NCBI GenBank assembly: GCA_020638995.1
Contig: JACKHM010000001.1
Span: forward strand, 1,612,001-1,676,000
Direction of reading: 5' to 3'
DNA length: 64,000 nucleotides
From: Planctomycetaceae bacterium
GTDB taxonomy: Bacteria; Planctomycetota; Planctomycetia; Pirellulales; Pirellulaceae
Shown piece after piece: positions 28,510-37,848 of the stretch. A program made the translations under genes and the position numbers. Within the stretch, counting starts at the first letter, position 1, and every line of letters begins with the position of its first letter. The notes beneath the pieces were generated by a model. The model worked only from the letters and a program-made list of their open reading frames with translations. It was not told the origin of the DNA and made no database searches.

Positions 28510-29802
28510 ATGAAACAAGCCATCCACTTCAACTTCCGTCAAAAAATCGATCGTCGCATGCTACTGCGGGGTGCCGGAGTGGCGATGGGCATTCCGTGGT
28601 TGAGCGCGATGGACGCGGCGTTTGCTGGGTCGGAAGAGTTGACCTCGCCAAAGCGTTTTGTCGCGATGACACTAGGACTTGGCTTACGTGCGGAGAATCT
28701 CAATCCCAAAGAGGTTGGTCGCGGATATCAGCCCAGCCGCTATTTACAAGCCATCGACGACCTTCGTAATCAGTTCACCGTGATCTCGGGTTCGTCACAT
28801 CCGGGAGTTTCTGGTGGCCATACGGCAGAGGCATGCATCTTGACCGCTAGCCCTGGTGGAAGTTCGGGCCGGGCCAAAAACACGATCTCGCTGGATCAGC
28901 ACATGGCCAAATTCCTCGGAGGTTACACGCGATTTTCCTCGTTGGTGCTCAGCAGTTCTGGCACTAGCAGCCCATCCTACACAGAGAACGGCTCGATGAT
29001 TCCAGCGCAACCGTCGCCCTCGAAGTTGTTCACTCAACTTTTCATTGATGATTCGGCTGCCGAACGCGCAAAACAGGCCGAACGCGTTCGCCAGGGTCGC
29101 AGTATTATGGATCTCGTTGGCGAAGACGCCCGGCAACTCGAACGTGAACTCGGGGTGGGTGATCGACAGAGGCTGGATGCTTATTTCACGAGCGTTCGCG
29201 ATTTGGAAAAGCGGATGGCAACGTCGCAAGAATGGGCGAGTCGCCCAAAACCAAAAGTCAAGGTTCCCAAGCCGGTCGACATTGGCAACGGCAATGACTT
29301 CATCGGTCGCCAGAAGTTGATGTCTGACATGATCCGTCTGGCGTTACAAACCGATTCCACGCGTTTCATTGTCTATCATCTTGGCGGATCGGGAGGCGTG
29401 GTACCGTTACCGGGCGTCGATGAAGGATATCACTCGCTGAGCCACCACGGTCTGGATGAGGAGAAACTAGAACAACTGGCGGTCGTGGAAACAGCAATCA
29501 TCAGCGAATGGGGAGCGTTTCTCCGTAGCCTCGCGCAGTCAGACGATCACGGCAGCAACCTGCTCGACAACACATCCGTCCTTCTAACAAGTAATCTTGG
29601 CAACGCATCGAACCACAGCAACCAAAACATGCCGGTGATTCTGGCAGGCGGCGGGTTCCGACATGGCCAACATCTGGGCTTTGACCAAAAGAAGAATTAT
29701 CCGTTGCCAAACCTTTTCGTCAGTCTGATGCAGCGTGTCGGGTTGGAGGACGACCACTTTGCGACCGGCACGAGCACCATGTCCGGATTGGAGATGGTCT
29801 AG
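28510..29802 (+). CDS. DUF1552 (HxxSHH) secreted protein
   Basis: This 430-residue protein starts at the ATG at 28510 ([11 protein letters not shown]) rather than the TTG at 28492. The signal [22 protein letters not shown] has the twin-arginine pattern. The family motif is HSLSHH, and [18 protein letters not shown] and [12 protein letters not shown] match its paralogues. It follows the PSD cytochrome by 43 bp. Its stop overlaps the stop of the convergent histidine kinase within a shared CTAG, so there is no room for a classical terminator between the two. Confidence 0.93.
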   Translation: MKQAIHFNFRQKIDRRMLLRGAGVAMGIPWLSAMDAAFAGSEELTSPKRFVAMTLGLGLRAENLNPKEVGRGYQPSRYLQAIDDLRNQFTVISGSSHPGVSGGHTAEACILTASPGGSSGRAKNTISLDQHMAKFLGGYTRFSSLVLSSSGTSSPSYTENGSMIPAQPSPSKLFTQLFIDDSAAERAKQAERVRQGRSIMDLVGEDARQLERELGVGDRQRLDAYFTSVRDLEKRMATSQEWASRPKPKVKVPKPVDIGNGNDFIGRQKLMSDMIRLALQTDSTRFIVYHLGGSGGVVPLPGVDEGYHSLSHHGLDEEKLEQLAVVETAIISEWGAFLRSLAQSDDHGSNLLDNTSVLLTSNLGNASNHSNQNMPVILAGGGFRHGQHLGFDQKKNYPLPNLFVSLMQRVGLEDDHFATGTSTMSGLEMV

Positions 29803-31580
29803 CCAATCATCGTGTCAGCTAGATCGACCGACCGCTCGTGGCTTACTTGATGAAGCGGCAGCCGCACGATGAACGCCGTTCCTTTGCCGACTTCCGTCTC
29901 GAAGTCGATCGTTCCACCATGCCCTTCGACGATGATCGAGTGTGCGATCGCCAACCCCTGGCCAGTTCCTTTTCCGACTTGCTTCGTTGTGAAGAACGCA
30001 TCGTAAAGCTTTGTACGGTGCTCTTCCGCAATTCCGGTTCCGGAGTCAGAGAATCGAAACTCAGCGAAGTCGCCGTCAACGCGGGTGGAGATTTTAATCT
30101 TGCCGAGTTCGCCACCACTCGCATCAACGACGTCTCCGATGGCGTGCGCTGCATTCACAATCAGGTTCAAGAACACTTGATTCACATCCCCCGCTTGACA
30201 GCTTACGAGCGGCATTTTGGGGTCAAAGTCTGTCTCGACTTCAGCGACGTATTTCCATTCATTTCTTGTAATTGTGACCGCGCTGTCAATCGCCTGATGG
30301 ATGTCCGTGTCGACCTTCTCTTTTTGCCCCGGATGTGAAAAGGCCTTCATCGCTCGGACGATGGTAGCAATTCTCCCGACACCCTCGAGCGATTGGTTGA
30401 TTGCGTTCGGGACTTCCTCGAGCAAGTACCCGATATCGGCCTTCGTTATTGCCGCCGAGGTTTCCGAAATGATTTCTTGCGTAACTTCACCTTCAATCGC
30501 AGCCTTCAACAACGCGTCGTATTTGACAAGCACTTCGCTGAAATCTTTGAAGGCATCCAGCAAGAAGCGTGTGTTGTCTCCGACGTACTGCGTTGGTGTG
30601 TTGATCTCGTGCGCAATGCCAGCGGCGAGGTGACCGACCGCCTCCATTTTCTGCGCGTGGCCGAGTTGCGTCTGCAGCTTTTGACGCGAGGTGATATCGT
30701 GTACGAACGCATTGAAGATGCGAACACCATCCAAATTCAACGACGAAATCGACGCCTCGACAGGCAGCTCTCGACCGTCGCGTCGGATCGCGATCAGCTC
30801 TCGGCGTTGTCCCGAGTTGTTGGCGGCTAGGTCCGCGAGCAAATCGCACAGGTTGTCCAAAGAACTCGCGTTGTACTTGAGCAACTGTTCCAGCGGCTTA
30901 CCAATAACTTCGGTCGCGTTCCAGCCGAATAAGGCCTCGGCTTTGGCGCCCCAATAAATGATGCGTCCGCCGGAGTCCGCTTCGAAGTAGGCCTCATTAG
31001 AGCTATTAATGATGGCGCGCGTGTACTCAGCTTCGCGTGCCATCTCTGCGATGTGCGTTTCCACTCGTTCCGCCAGCTCATACTTCGCGATTAGCGAACA
31101 TGCCATTTGCCGCACGACGGCTATATCGAACGGCTTTCTGAGAATCAGTAACTTGTCCGAGTTCGTCAGGTTTCTGTTCGTTTCTTCCCAACTGTGGCCC
31201 GAAAACGCCGTGCAGATTACGATCTGCACGCGAGGGTCGATCTCCCACAATCTCGAAATCGTTTCGATGCCGTCAATCCCCGGTGGCATACGCACATCGA
31301 CAAACGCAAGCATGAAGGGAGCAGCGGCTGCAATGGACTGGCGCACCAGCTCCAGCGCTTCTTCGCCTTGAAATGCTGACACCAGTTCAATGTTTAACGC
31401 CGACGGCTGATCGGCAAGTCCGTCGCCAAGCAGCAGCGATTTCTTGGAAACCAATTCAAGCGAATTAGTATCGTGAGCACAGAGTACGTTTCGATAGTCT
31501 TCGTGAATCGCCGGATTGTCGTCGATGATCAAAACGCGGTGTGGGAGACGCGAAGCGGCGTGGGTGAGGCGGTGGGGCAT
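29799..31580 (-). CDS. Hybrid sensor histidine kinase (REC-PAS-HisKA-HATPase)
   Basis: This 593-residue protein starts at the ATG at 31580 ([21 protein letters not shown]). The order is a receiver domain (about 15-165; acidic pocket DD and phospho-acceptor Asp95 in [13 protein letters not shown]), PAS (about 185-300), HisKA with His324 in [14 protein letters not shown], and HATPase_c with N box [36 protein letters not shown] and [12 protein letters not shown]. There is no membrane segment, so it acts in the cytoplasm as a phosphorelay middle component. No dedicated response regulator is adjacent. The input signal is unknown. Confidence 0.93.
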   Translation of the reverse strand: MPHRLTHAASRLPHRVLIIDDNPAIHEDYRNVLCAHDTNSLELVSKKSLLLGDGLADQPSALNIELVSAFQGEEALELVRQSIAAAAPFMLAFVDVRMPPGIDGIETISRLWEIDPRVQIVICTAFSGHSWEETNRNLTNSDKLLILRKPFDIAVVRQMACSLIAKYELAERVETHIAEMAREAEYTRAIINSSNEAYFEADSGGRIIYWGAKAEALFGWNATEVIGKPLEQLLKYNASSLDNLCDLLADLAANNSGQRRELIAIRRDGRELPVEASISSLNLDGVRIFNAFVHDITSRQKLQTQLGHAQKMEAVGHLAAGIAHEINTPTQYVGDNTRFLLDAFKDFSEVLVKYDALLKAAIEGEVTQEIISETSAAITKADIGYLLEEVPNAINQSLEGVGRIATIVRAMKAFSHPGQKEKVDTDIHQAIDSAVTITRNEWKYVAEVETDFDPKMPLVSCQAGDVNQVFLNLIVNAAHAIGDVVDASGGELGKIKISTRVDGDFAEFRFSDSGTGIAEEHRTKLYDAFFTTKQVGKGTGQGLAIAHSIIVEGHGGTIDFETEVGKGTAFIVRLPLHQVSHERSVDLADTMIG

Positions 31581-32203
31581 TGATTTTCGATGCTTGCATG
31601 GGAAGTTTGAAAGGTTTACGACTGCAGCAAAATCTTGCGTCAGTCTCCGTAGTTCCGAGTGCTCTAGCCGATATAGCTGGACTCGCCGGAAACGCAATAT
31701 TCCGAAAGCCTGCAAGTTCAGTCACGCTATCTATTTGGAGGTACTGTGTCCTGAAAGTGCTGCCGACCGAGTAAAAAAGTCTAGCCCACAGAAACACTTA
31801 GAGTTGACCAGAATCAGCATAGCGCAAACTCACAAGCGCCCGTGCCTTTGTTGAAAATGCATCGACAGTCAGACCTGTCCGAGCATGGTCTGGACTCTTC
31901 CGCATCGACGCGGCGCGACACGGAGTAACCCGGATTAGTCACCACATGTAGGCTGGAACGAGCAAACGCTGCCCGTGCCGAAACTTCGGTCGCCGGTTGT
32001 TATTTCGAGTGTCGCCCGAAAGGGATATCGTACTTAAAGCGTTTGCGCTGTTCCGGCAACGACTTGCGCGACCTTGTTCCGGCCTAGGTGAATAATCCGT
32101 ACTAATCGGAACAACTGACGCAGTTGGAACTCACACCGCCCGTGAACGCGCTCCCGCGACCTCAGGCTAACGGCCTCACGGCCTTCGAGGTAACCGGTGA
32201 CGT
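31581..32203. other. Intergenic stretch, no gene recognised
   Basis: These 623 bases lie between the kinase 5' end and the sulfatase 3' end, both on the minus strand. In-frame extension of the kinase frame to 31715 and several antisense ORFs occur, but none has recognisable content. It must contain the kinase promoter; I could not pick it out. Confidence 0.45.
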
Positions 32204-33553
32204 TTACCGAGAAGTGTTCACTTTATCAGACTTTTCGTACTCGCTCGGTAGCGTCGCCACCCACGTATCGAGCTCTTTCCGGAGACGGCAGACAACCTCG
32301 GTGTACTTGTCGGCGATGTTGTTGCTTTCGCTGGGATCTACCGAGAGGTCGTACAGTTCACTTCCTGCCTTGCGGCGCTGCCCCAAATGCAGCTTCCATT
32401 TGCCCTCACGAATCGCGGGCGTGCCTGCCGCCGAACTAGCCTTCCAGAACAGCGGCTTCTTTCGGTGCCGATCGGCACCGAGCCAAATGTCAGATATGTC
32501 TTCACCATCTAGTTGCGAGGGCGGTTCCCCTATCTCGGCAATTGCACACAAGGTTGGCAGCCAGTCGATGAACGAACAGACGTTTTCGGAATCGACACGG
32601 CCTGCCTTAACATGTCCGGGCCAGCGAATAATGAACGGCACGCGAACTCCACCTTCGTATTGCTCATGTTTGCCGCCTCGATATGGGCCAGCGTAACCCA
32701 GCATGTTGTTGGAATACTGGCGAACACCTTTGGAGCCGAGGATTACCGGAGCAGGACCGTGATCACTGGAGAACACCACGATCGTATTGTCCCGTAGCCC
32801 CAGTTCGTCGAGCGCCGTCAACACGCGGTCGACGTTACGGTCGATCTGAAACACATCGCCAAGGTACTGCCGCATCGACTCGTCGAGATTACCGCCAATC
32901 TTGACGCACTCGTCGAACTTGTGCTGCATAGTAGCGGAAAAATCTCGGCGGTCGACGGAAAGGTCCTTGAACTCCGCAACCAGACCAGAGGGCGGGTTCA
33001 CTGGAAAATGTGTCGCGTGACCCCAGATGTTGACGTAGAACGGTTGACCCTTGTTCTCATGAATGAACTCGATGGCGGCCGAGTAGAGCCCGTCATCGCG
33101 GCCCACCGATTCGCCCTCATACTTTTCCTTACCGATCACACGAACCGTATCGATGCCGTAGGTTCCGTCACGTTCGTCCGGCCCAATGTGCCACTTTCCA
33201 AAATGACCCGTCGCATATCCGCGCTGCTTGAGTAATGCAGTGATGGTGACATGTTCGCAGAATCCAAAGTCGGCTGCATACTTGGGAAAACGAGCGGGAA
33301 ATCGGCCTGTCATTAACCCGGTTCGACTAGGATTGCAGGTCACCCCTGTGACATAGTACTGGGTAAACCGCGTCCCTTCGGTGGCCAGTCGATCGAGCGC
33401 CGGCGTCTTCGCATAAGGGTGACCGTAACAACCCAGGTCGCCCCACCCAAGATCATCGGCGAACATAAAAACAATGTTCGGCGGATTTGCTCCTACGCTG
33501 GAATCAAGACCGACCGCGAGGACGAGAAGCACTGCTAATGACGCCCTAAACAT
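32204..33553 (-). CDS. Secreted sulfatase (type I, formylglycine-dependent)
   Basis: This 449-residue protein starts at the ATG at 33553 (MFRASLAVLLVLAVG), which gives a signal peptide; the upstream TTG is unnecessary. The catalytic motif CNPSRTGLMTG has Cys73, expected to be converted to formylglycine. Metal ligands are in the MFADDLGWGDLG block (Asp33, Asp34) and SSDHGPAPV. The C-terminal part (EGKWKLHLG, ELYDLSVDPSESNNIA) is standard for arylsulfatase-like enzymes. Planctomycete sulfatases typically desulfate algal polysaccharides; the exact substrate cannot be told. No anaerobic or oxygen-dependent maturase gene is nearby. Confidence 0.95.
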   Translation of the reverse strand: MFRASLAVLLVLAVGLDSSVGANPPNIVFMFADDLGWGDLGCYGHPYAKTPALDRLATEGTRFTQYYVTGVTCNPSRTGLMTGRFPARFPKYAADFGFCEHVTITALLKQRGYATGHFGKWHIGPDERDGTYGIDTVRVIGKEKYEGESVGRDDGLYSAAIEFIHENKGQPFYVNIWGHATHFPVNPPSGLVAEFKDLSVDRRDFSATMQHKFDECVKIGGNLDESMRQYLGDVFQIDRNVDRVLTALDELGLRDNTIVVFSSDHGPAPVILGSKGVRQYSNNMLGYAGPYRGGKHEQYEGGVRVPFIIRWPGHVKAGRVDSENVCSFIDWLPTLCAIAEIGEPPSQLDGEDISDIWLGADRHRKKPLFWKASSAAGTPAIREGKWKLHLGQRRKAGSELYDLSVDPSESNNIADKYTEVVCRLRKELDTWVATLPSEYEKSDKVNTSR

Positions 33554-33584
33554 TCTTGCCAAATCTCTCGATCAGTTTGGGAAA

Positions 33585-33839
33585 CTAATTTCGACGCGAA
33601 ATTGCTTTTCGATACTCACGTTCAAACTCTTTCACGCTCAGACCACCTGACTTGTCCGTATCAAGCTTGTTCAACGAGCGACGTCTCTTCTGCTCGACAT
33701 CGCCGCTATGGCCGATAATTACCAAACCTTTAGTCCCATCAATCCCGAGCTCACCGCTGTTGTGCGTGCCTCCCAACAAGCCCGTCCGCAAAGAGCAAAC
33801 GTCGAAAATCACAGGACGGTAACTCGCGATTGTAAACAA
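33585..33839 (-). CDS. Small EF-hand ORF, probably a gene fragment
   Basis: An open frame of up to 84 codons ends with a textbook EF-hand loop (LDTDKSGGLSVKEF), a calcium-binding site. There is no ATG in the frame; only TTG at 33839 or 33845 or an internal GTG could start it, and a stop lies at 33852-33854. The N-terminal half (TGLLGGTHNSGELG) matches nothing I recognise. EF-hand tails are common on planctomycete secreted enzymes, so this is likely the remnant 3' end of a lost gene. A genuine small protein is less likely. Confidence 0.4.
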   Translation of the reverse strand: MFTIASYRPVIFDVCSLRTGLLGGTHNSGELGIDGTKGLVIIGHSGDVEQKRRRSLNKLDTDKSGGLSVKEFEREYRKAISRRN

Positions 33840-34063
33840 TTCCCAACGACCGCTATCGTCATGATATGCGAGAATGGTGCTTCATCTTTACTCGGCCACG
33901 GTCATACGAATGGAGCTGTTTTGTCAGAGGTCGGTACTCCCACGGGTTGGACTCCGTTCCAAAACCTGCGACGGTTCGCCGTATCACCACATCTCCATGG
34001 TGTGAACTTGATGTGAAACGCCTTCCTATCGTCGTCCGGTCGATTTGCCCAGTTTCTCTGGGG

Positions 34064-34657
34064 CTAGCCGGTCCCAGTCGGATCGAAATAGTCTGGTTCG
34101 CGACCTTCCTTCCACTTAATGTTGCAACCGATGCTCGGCGTTTGTTCCTCTGGGACCGAGTTCCCCTCCAGGACGGTATCGAGTGCCCGGCGCAGGTCTT
34201 CACCGGTCACGGGTATCCCATTGCCCGGTCGGCTGGAATCGAGTTGGCCTCGATAGACAAGCTTCTGTTGACCATCGAATAGGAAAAAATCCGGTGTACA
34301 TGCAGCCTTATAGGCCTTTGCCACATCCTGATTCTCGTCGTACAGATACGGGAACGAGTAGCCCTGCGTTTCGGCCTCGTGGACCATCTGCTCAGGTGAA
34401 TCGGCCGGATACTTGCTCACGTCGTTCGAGTTAATTCCCACGATCACCGCGCCGCGCGATTGATACTCATGCCCCAGTCGCGTCAGTTCGGGAGCGATAT
34501 GTTTGACGAAGGGACAGTGGTTGCACATGAAGATGACGAGCAACGCGGGAGCTCCCTCGAAATCAGAGAGGGAAACGCTTCTACCATCCACGTTGACCAA
34601 AGAAAACCCAGGTGCTTTGGTCCCTAACGGTAACATCGTGCTGGCTGTTTTTACCAT
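34064..34657 (-). CDS. Thioredoxin-like (AhpC/TSA, redoxin-type) family protein
   Basis: This 197-residue protein has a thioredoxin fold with the N-terminal block LPLGTKAPGFSLVNVDG and the active-site sequence CNHCP (Cys45, Cys48). A cis-Pro region appears in AACTPDFFLFD. The sequence matches cytoplasmic redoxin-family proteins of about 190 residues (VIFMCNHCPFVKHIAPELTRL, VGINSNDVSKYPADSPEQM). It has no signal peptide. It is probably a disulfide reductase or peroxiredoxin-like enzyme; substrates are unknown. TatD lies 69 bp upstream on the same strand and may be co-transcribed. Confidence 0.92.
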   Translation of the reverse strand: MVKTASTMLPLGTKAPGFSLVNVDGRSVSLSDFEGAPALLVIFMCNHCPFVKHIAPELTRLGHEYQSRGAVIVGINSNDVSKYPADSPEQMVHEAETQGYSFPYLYDENQDVAKAYKAACTPDFFLFDGQQKLVYRGQLDSSRPGNGIPVTGEDLRRALDTVLEGNSVPEEQTPSIGCNIKWKEGREPDYFDPTGTG

Positions 34658-34726
34658 ATCTATAACTCCCTTGAATTCTTTCGCCGGTTGTCCAGCAGCG
34701 AGTTTAGCGCAATCCGCTGGGATCGT

Positions 34727-35506
34727 CTACCGACGGAGCTTGAACAGGCGACTTGCATTCCGCGTGGTCAGCTCTGCGAATGACTCGAGCGACGTGCCGC
34801 GAGTCTCGGCGAGGCAGCCTGCCGTGTGGATGACTAGCGCAGGTTCGTTGGGACGCTGCCCGCGTTTGGGGTGCGGCGAGAGGTAAGGCGAATCGGTCTC
34901 GATCAAAATGCGATCGTCGGGGATTACTTTGGCAACTTCTCGTAACTCATCCGACTTTTTATAAGTCACCATTCCGGCAAAGCTAATGTACAAACCGAGC
35001 TCGATGCACTCGAAAGCACCGGCAGCGCTGCCGGTGTAAGAATGCATAACGCCTTGTAGCGGACCGCGCGCCCGCGCCTCGCGAAGCATACGCAAGATGT
35101 CTGCCTCGCAATCACGCAGGTGGACGATAAACGGCAGGTCTCGCGTCTGAGATAGGCGAATATGACGATCGAAGTAGTCTTCTTGCACATCAAACGGCGT
35201 GTGGTCCCAATACCGATCCAGTCCTGTTTCGCCTAGAGCCACAACTTTTGGGGCACCAGAGAGTTCCACGATTTGATCCCAGTCCTGGGGAGCAGCCTCG
35301 CCGCAGTAATTGGGCTGAATCCCAACCGCGGCAAACACTGATTTATACTGCGCGGCCAACCCTACCGACTGCACACTTGAACCCACAGTCGTACCAACAG
35401 CCAGAATTGTTTCGACTCCAGCGTCTGCCGCACGGGACAACACGGCTTGCCGATCTGAATCGAACTGTTCGTCGTCCAAATGGCAATGAGTATCGAAGAG
35501 CCGCAT
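34727..35506 (-). CDS. tatD: TatD-family metal-dependent deoxyribonuclease
   Basis: This 259-residue protein starts at the ATG at 35506 (MRLFDTHCHLDDEQF), where the HxH metal motif (His7, His9) sits as expected; the TTG at 35536 would place the start in the preceding gene's stop region. Further metal ligands are Glu in VALGETGLD, His in FIVHLRD, His in GVMHSYTGS and Asp in ETDSPYLSPHP. TatD enzymes are 3'-5' exonucleases or DNA repair/quality-control nucleases acting in the cytoplasm. It lies downstream of the complex I cluster and the helical protein, and might be read from the same transcript. Confidence 0.95.
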   Translation of the reverse strand: MRLFDTHCHLDDEQFDSDRQAVLSRAADAGVETILAVGTTVGSSVQSVGLAAQYKSVFAAVGIQPNYCGEAAPQDWDQIVELSGAPKVVALGETGLDRYWDHTPFDVQEDYFDRHIRLSQTRDLPFIVHLRDCEADILRMLREARARGPLQGVMHSYTGSAAGAFECIELGLYISFAGMVTYKKSDELREVAKVIPDDRILIETDSPYLSPHPKRGQRPNEPALVIHTAGCLAETRGTSLESFAELTTRNASRLFKLRR

Positions 35507-35536
35507 GTCGACTCCGATAGAAGGCAGGTTTTGCAA

Positions 35537-35980
35537 TTACGAAACGGCGGGCGAACCCTTCAATTCGTTTAGCGACTCCAGATGTCCCTTGGCAGCACCA
35601 AGCGTCTCCTCCGCTAACGCTTTCGCCATCGGGACCAGCGTCAACCTTGCAACGACGGCCTCGATCGTCGTAATATCTTCCTTCTGCTCTTTGATGATCT
35701 CGTTGAGCAAGAAGTCAAATGACAGATCATGGTATCCCGTGTAATAGATCGGGAACTCGCCGTTGTCGACAACGCCCCCGCCGGCAGTGATCATCGCGGC
35801 CAGTCGATCAGCAGTCTCGCGCTGATCAGCTGCGATTAACCGCATCGTCTCCTTGGCAGACTCCTGACCACCATGCCAAGCCGGTGCAGCATAGGTCAAA
35901 TAGACAGGCAACGAGCGATTGTGAATCGCGACTAGCCGGTTGAGCAGGCGATTGGTTGTAGCTTCACTCATAGATCTCAT
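35537..35980 (-). CDS. Small helical protein, possibly ferritin-like, at the end of the nuo cluster
   Basis: This 147-residue protein is predicted all-helical (LLNRLVAIHNRSLPVYLTYAAPAW, MRLIAADQRETADRLAAMI, DLSFDFLLNEIIKEQKEDITTIEAVVARL). The heptad-rich layout with scattered His/Glu resembles four-helix ferritin-like or Dps-like bundles, but no canonical di-iron ExxH pair is evident. It starts 3 bp after the nuoN stop, so it is surely part of that transcript; ATG 35971 is an alternative start. A role connected with complex I or its iron supply is only suggested by position. Confidence 0.75.
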   Translation of the reverse strand: MRSMSEATTNRLLNRLVAIHNRSLPVYLTYAAPAWHGGQESAKETMRLIAADQRETADRLAAMITAGGGVVDNGEFPIYYTGYHDLSFDFLLNEIIKEQKEDITTIEAVVARLTLVPMAKALAEETLGAAKGHLESLNELKGSPAVS

Positions 35981-35983
35981 GCC

Positions 35984-37846
35984 CTACGCAGCAGCCAGAA
36001 GATAAAGGGTTGCAGCGTGAGCCCACTCGCTCAACACATTCCAATTCAACATCAGCAAGATCGTTGGCGCGGTCACCAACCAGACAAACGCACCCTGCAA
36101 CGATACTTCCGGGTAAACGAAAGGTGGACGAGTTGCTGGCTCTTCCTCCATCGTCATGACTTTCACGACGCGGAGATAGTAGAACAAGCTAATGGCAGTA
36201 TTCATACCACCAACAACAAGCAGCACCAGCAAAAATCCGGCGGGCGTGCCCGCACTAATGCTAACCTGATACCCATCCACCAACGACGCAAAGATCGCAA
36301 ACTTGCCAATGAAACCAGCCAACGGTGGAAGTCCCACTAGACTGAACAAGATCAGAGAAAGGCAAATCACAGTTCCCGGGCAACGACGAAGTAGGCCTGC
36401 GTAGTCGGCAATCTCTTCGCTGTGCATAGCATTGCGAAGAAAAGCGATGATCGCAAAGGCGCCCAAGTTCATGAACAAATATGTGGCGATGTAAATCGCC
36501 AACGCAGCAATTGCATCTTGGGCCTGCAGCGGCGCGGCTCCTGCCATGACGAGGAATGCTGCAACGCTCATCATCATGTAACCGGCGTGGGCAATTGTCG
36601 AATAAGCAAGCAATCGCTTGATGTTCGTTTGGCCGTAGGCAGCCAAATTGCCGAATGTACAAGTGACAGCCGCCAGCAAAGCGAGCAGTTTGGCCATGAA
36701 TGTCCGCGACGCAGCGAGTCCGTCGATGTTGGCCGTCGTCGCATGTCCGCGATCATGCGAGACGTCTGCGTGCTCCTCATGGTGCTCTGAAGTTACCTGC
36801 GTGTGTGCCTCATCGGCCAACGCAAACAACCCGCCATCCGATCCATTTAGCAACGCCGTTTCGTTTACAGAAGCTCGGTGTTGCGCTAGCGATCGGGCTC
36901 CCGGTGTGATACCAGTGTCAGGCGGAATGGCACCGAAACCGATCGCCACGCGGACGAGTAATGCGAGCGCCGCAGCCTTCGAAGCAATGCTGAGAAACGC
37001 GTTGACTTCAGCACAAGCACCCTCAAAAACGTCGGGACACCAGAAGTGAAAGGGCACGGCCGAGAGCTTGAAGGCCAAACCGACCATGATCATCAAGCCG
37101 CCCAGCGCCAGGACCATGAGCTCGGGCCCCGCCATCGCAGGCAAGCGTTCGGCAAGTTGAGCTGCCATCGTTGGCAGATGCGCGGTATTCATCAAACCTG
37201 CGACCAGGCTGATACCATAGAGCATGACGCCTGCAGCACCGGCACCATACACTGCATACTTTAACGCCGCCTCGCTCGCAGTTCTACGACCTTTGAGCAT
37301 GCCTGCCAAAGCATAGGATGGAACGCTGGCCATCTCGACCGCCATAAAGACCATCAGCAAGTGGTTAGCCGACGCCATCAAACACATACCCAGCGTCGAG
37401 CCAAGTACAAGCGTGTAGATATCCGCACCGTCCTCGCGATCCGGGATGCCGGAGAGTTTGGTGAATATCGCAAACAAAAAAGCAAAGCCAATCAGCAAGC
37501 TCCGCATGAAAACGGTGAATGGGTCATAGACCAGCATCCCCGTGAAAATCTCCATGCGAGAGACTACATCGAGACCGAATTGCGGCGGGTGGCTGCCCAG
37601 ATACTTCCATGGCGCCGAGGCGAGCATCGCGGCACCGGTGCCGATCAACATCACCCAAAACAGGTCTGCTTTTCGTCCGCCGTCAAAAAGTCGAATGAAC
37701 AGTAGCAGCACAATAGTCGCACATAAACACAACTCGGGCATGAACACGCCGAGACTCGAGTCTGCGGTGGGGAGGGAAAACAAACCTCCGGTCACAGACC
37801 CTTTGGTGTCGATAATCAGTTCGCTAACGAGTTCGTGCAGATTCAC
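35984..37846 (-). CDS. nuoN: NADH-quinone oxidoreductase subunit N (antiporter-like)
   Basis: This 620-residue polytopic membrane protein starts at GTG. It belongs to the Mrp antiporter-like subunits: MVFMAVEMASVPSYALAGMLKG with its key Glu, AALKYAVYGAGAAGVMLYG, LAFKLSAVPFHFWCPDVFEGA, and LAAYGQTNIKRLLAYSTIAHAGYM. NuoN is usually about 480-500 residues. The excess is largely a hydrophilic His/Glu-rich insertion at about 308-382 (36701-36925) between transmembrane helices. It translocates protons in the membrane arm. nuoM ends 2 bp upstream and the helical gene follows immediately, so coupling is tight. Confidence 0.96.
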   Translation of the reverse strand: MNLHELVSELIIDTKGSVTGGLFSLPTADSSLGVFMPELCLCATIVLLLFIRLFDGGRKADLFWVMLIGTGAAMLASAPWKYLGSHPPQFGLDVVSRMEIFTGMLVYDPFTVFMRSLLIGFAFLFAIFTKLSGIPDREDGADIYTLVLGSTLGMCLMASANHLLMVFMAVEMASVPSYALAGMLKGRRTASEAALKYAVYGAGAAGVMLYGISLVAGLMNTAHLPTMAAQLAERLPAMAGPELMVLALGGLMIMVGLAFKLSAVPFHFWCPDVFEGACAEVNAFLSIASKAAALALLVRVAIGFGAIPPDTGITPGARSLAQHRASVNETALLNGSDGGLFALADEAHTQVTSEHHEEHADVSHDRGHATTANIDGLAASRTFMAKLLALLAAVTCTFGNLAAYGQTNIKRLLAYSTIAHAGYMMMSVAAFLVMAGAAPLQAQDAIAALAIYIATYLFMNLGAFAIIAFLRNAMHSEEIADYAGLLRRCPGTVICLSLILFSLVGLPPLAGFIGKFAIFASLVDGYQVSISAGTPAGFLLVLLVVGGMNTAISLFYYLRVVKVMTMEEEPATRPPFVYPEVSLQGAFVWLVTAPTILLMLNWNVLSEWAHAATLYLLAAA

Positions 37847-37848
37847 AG

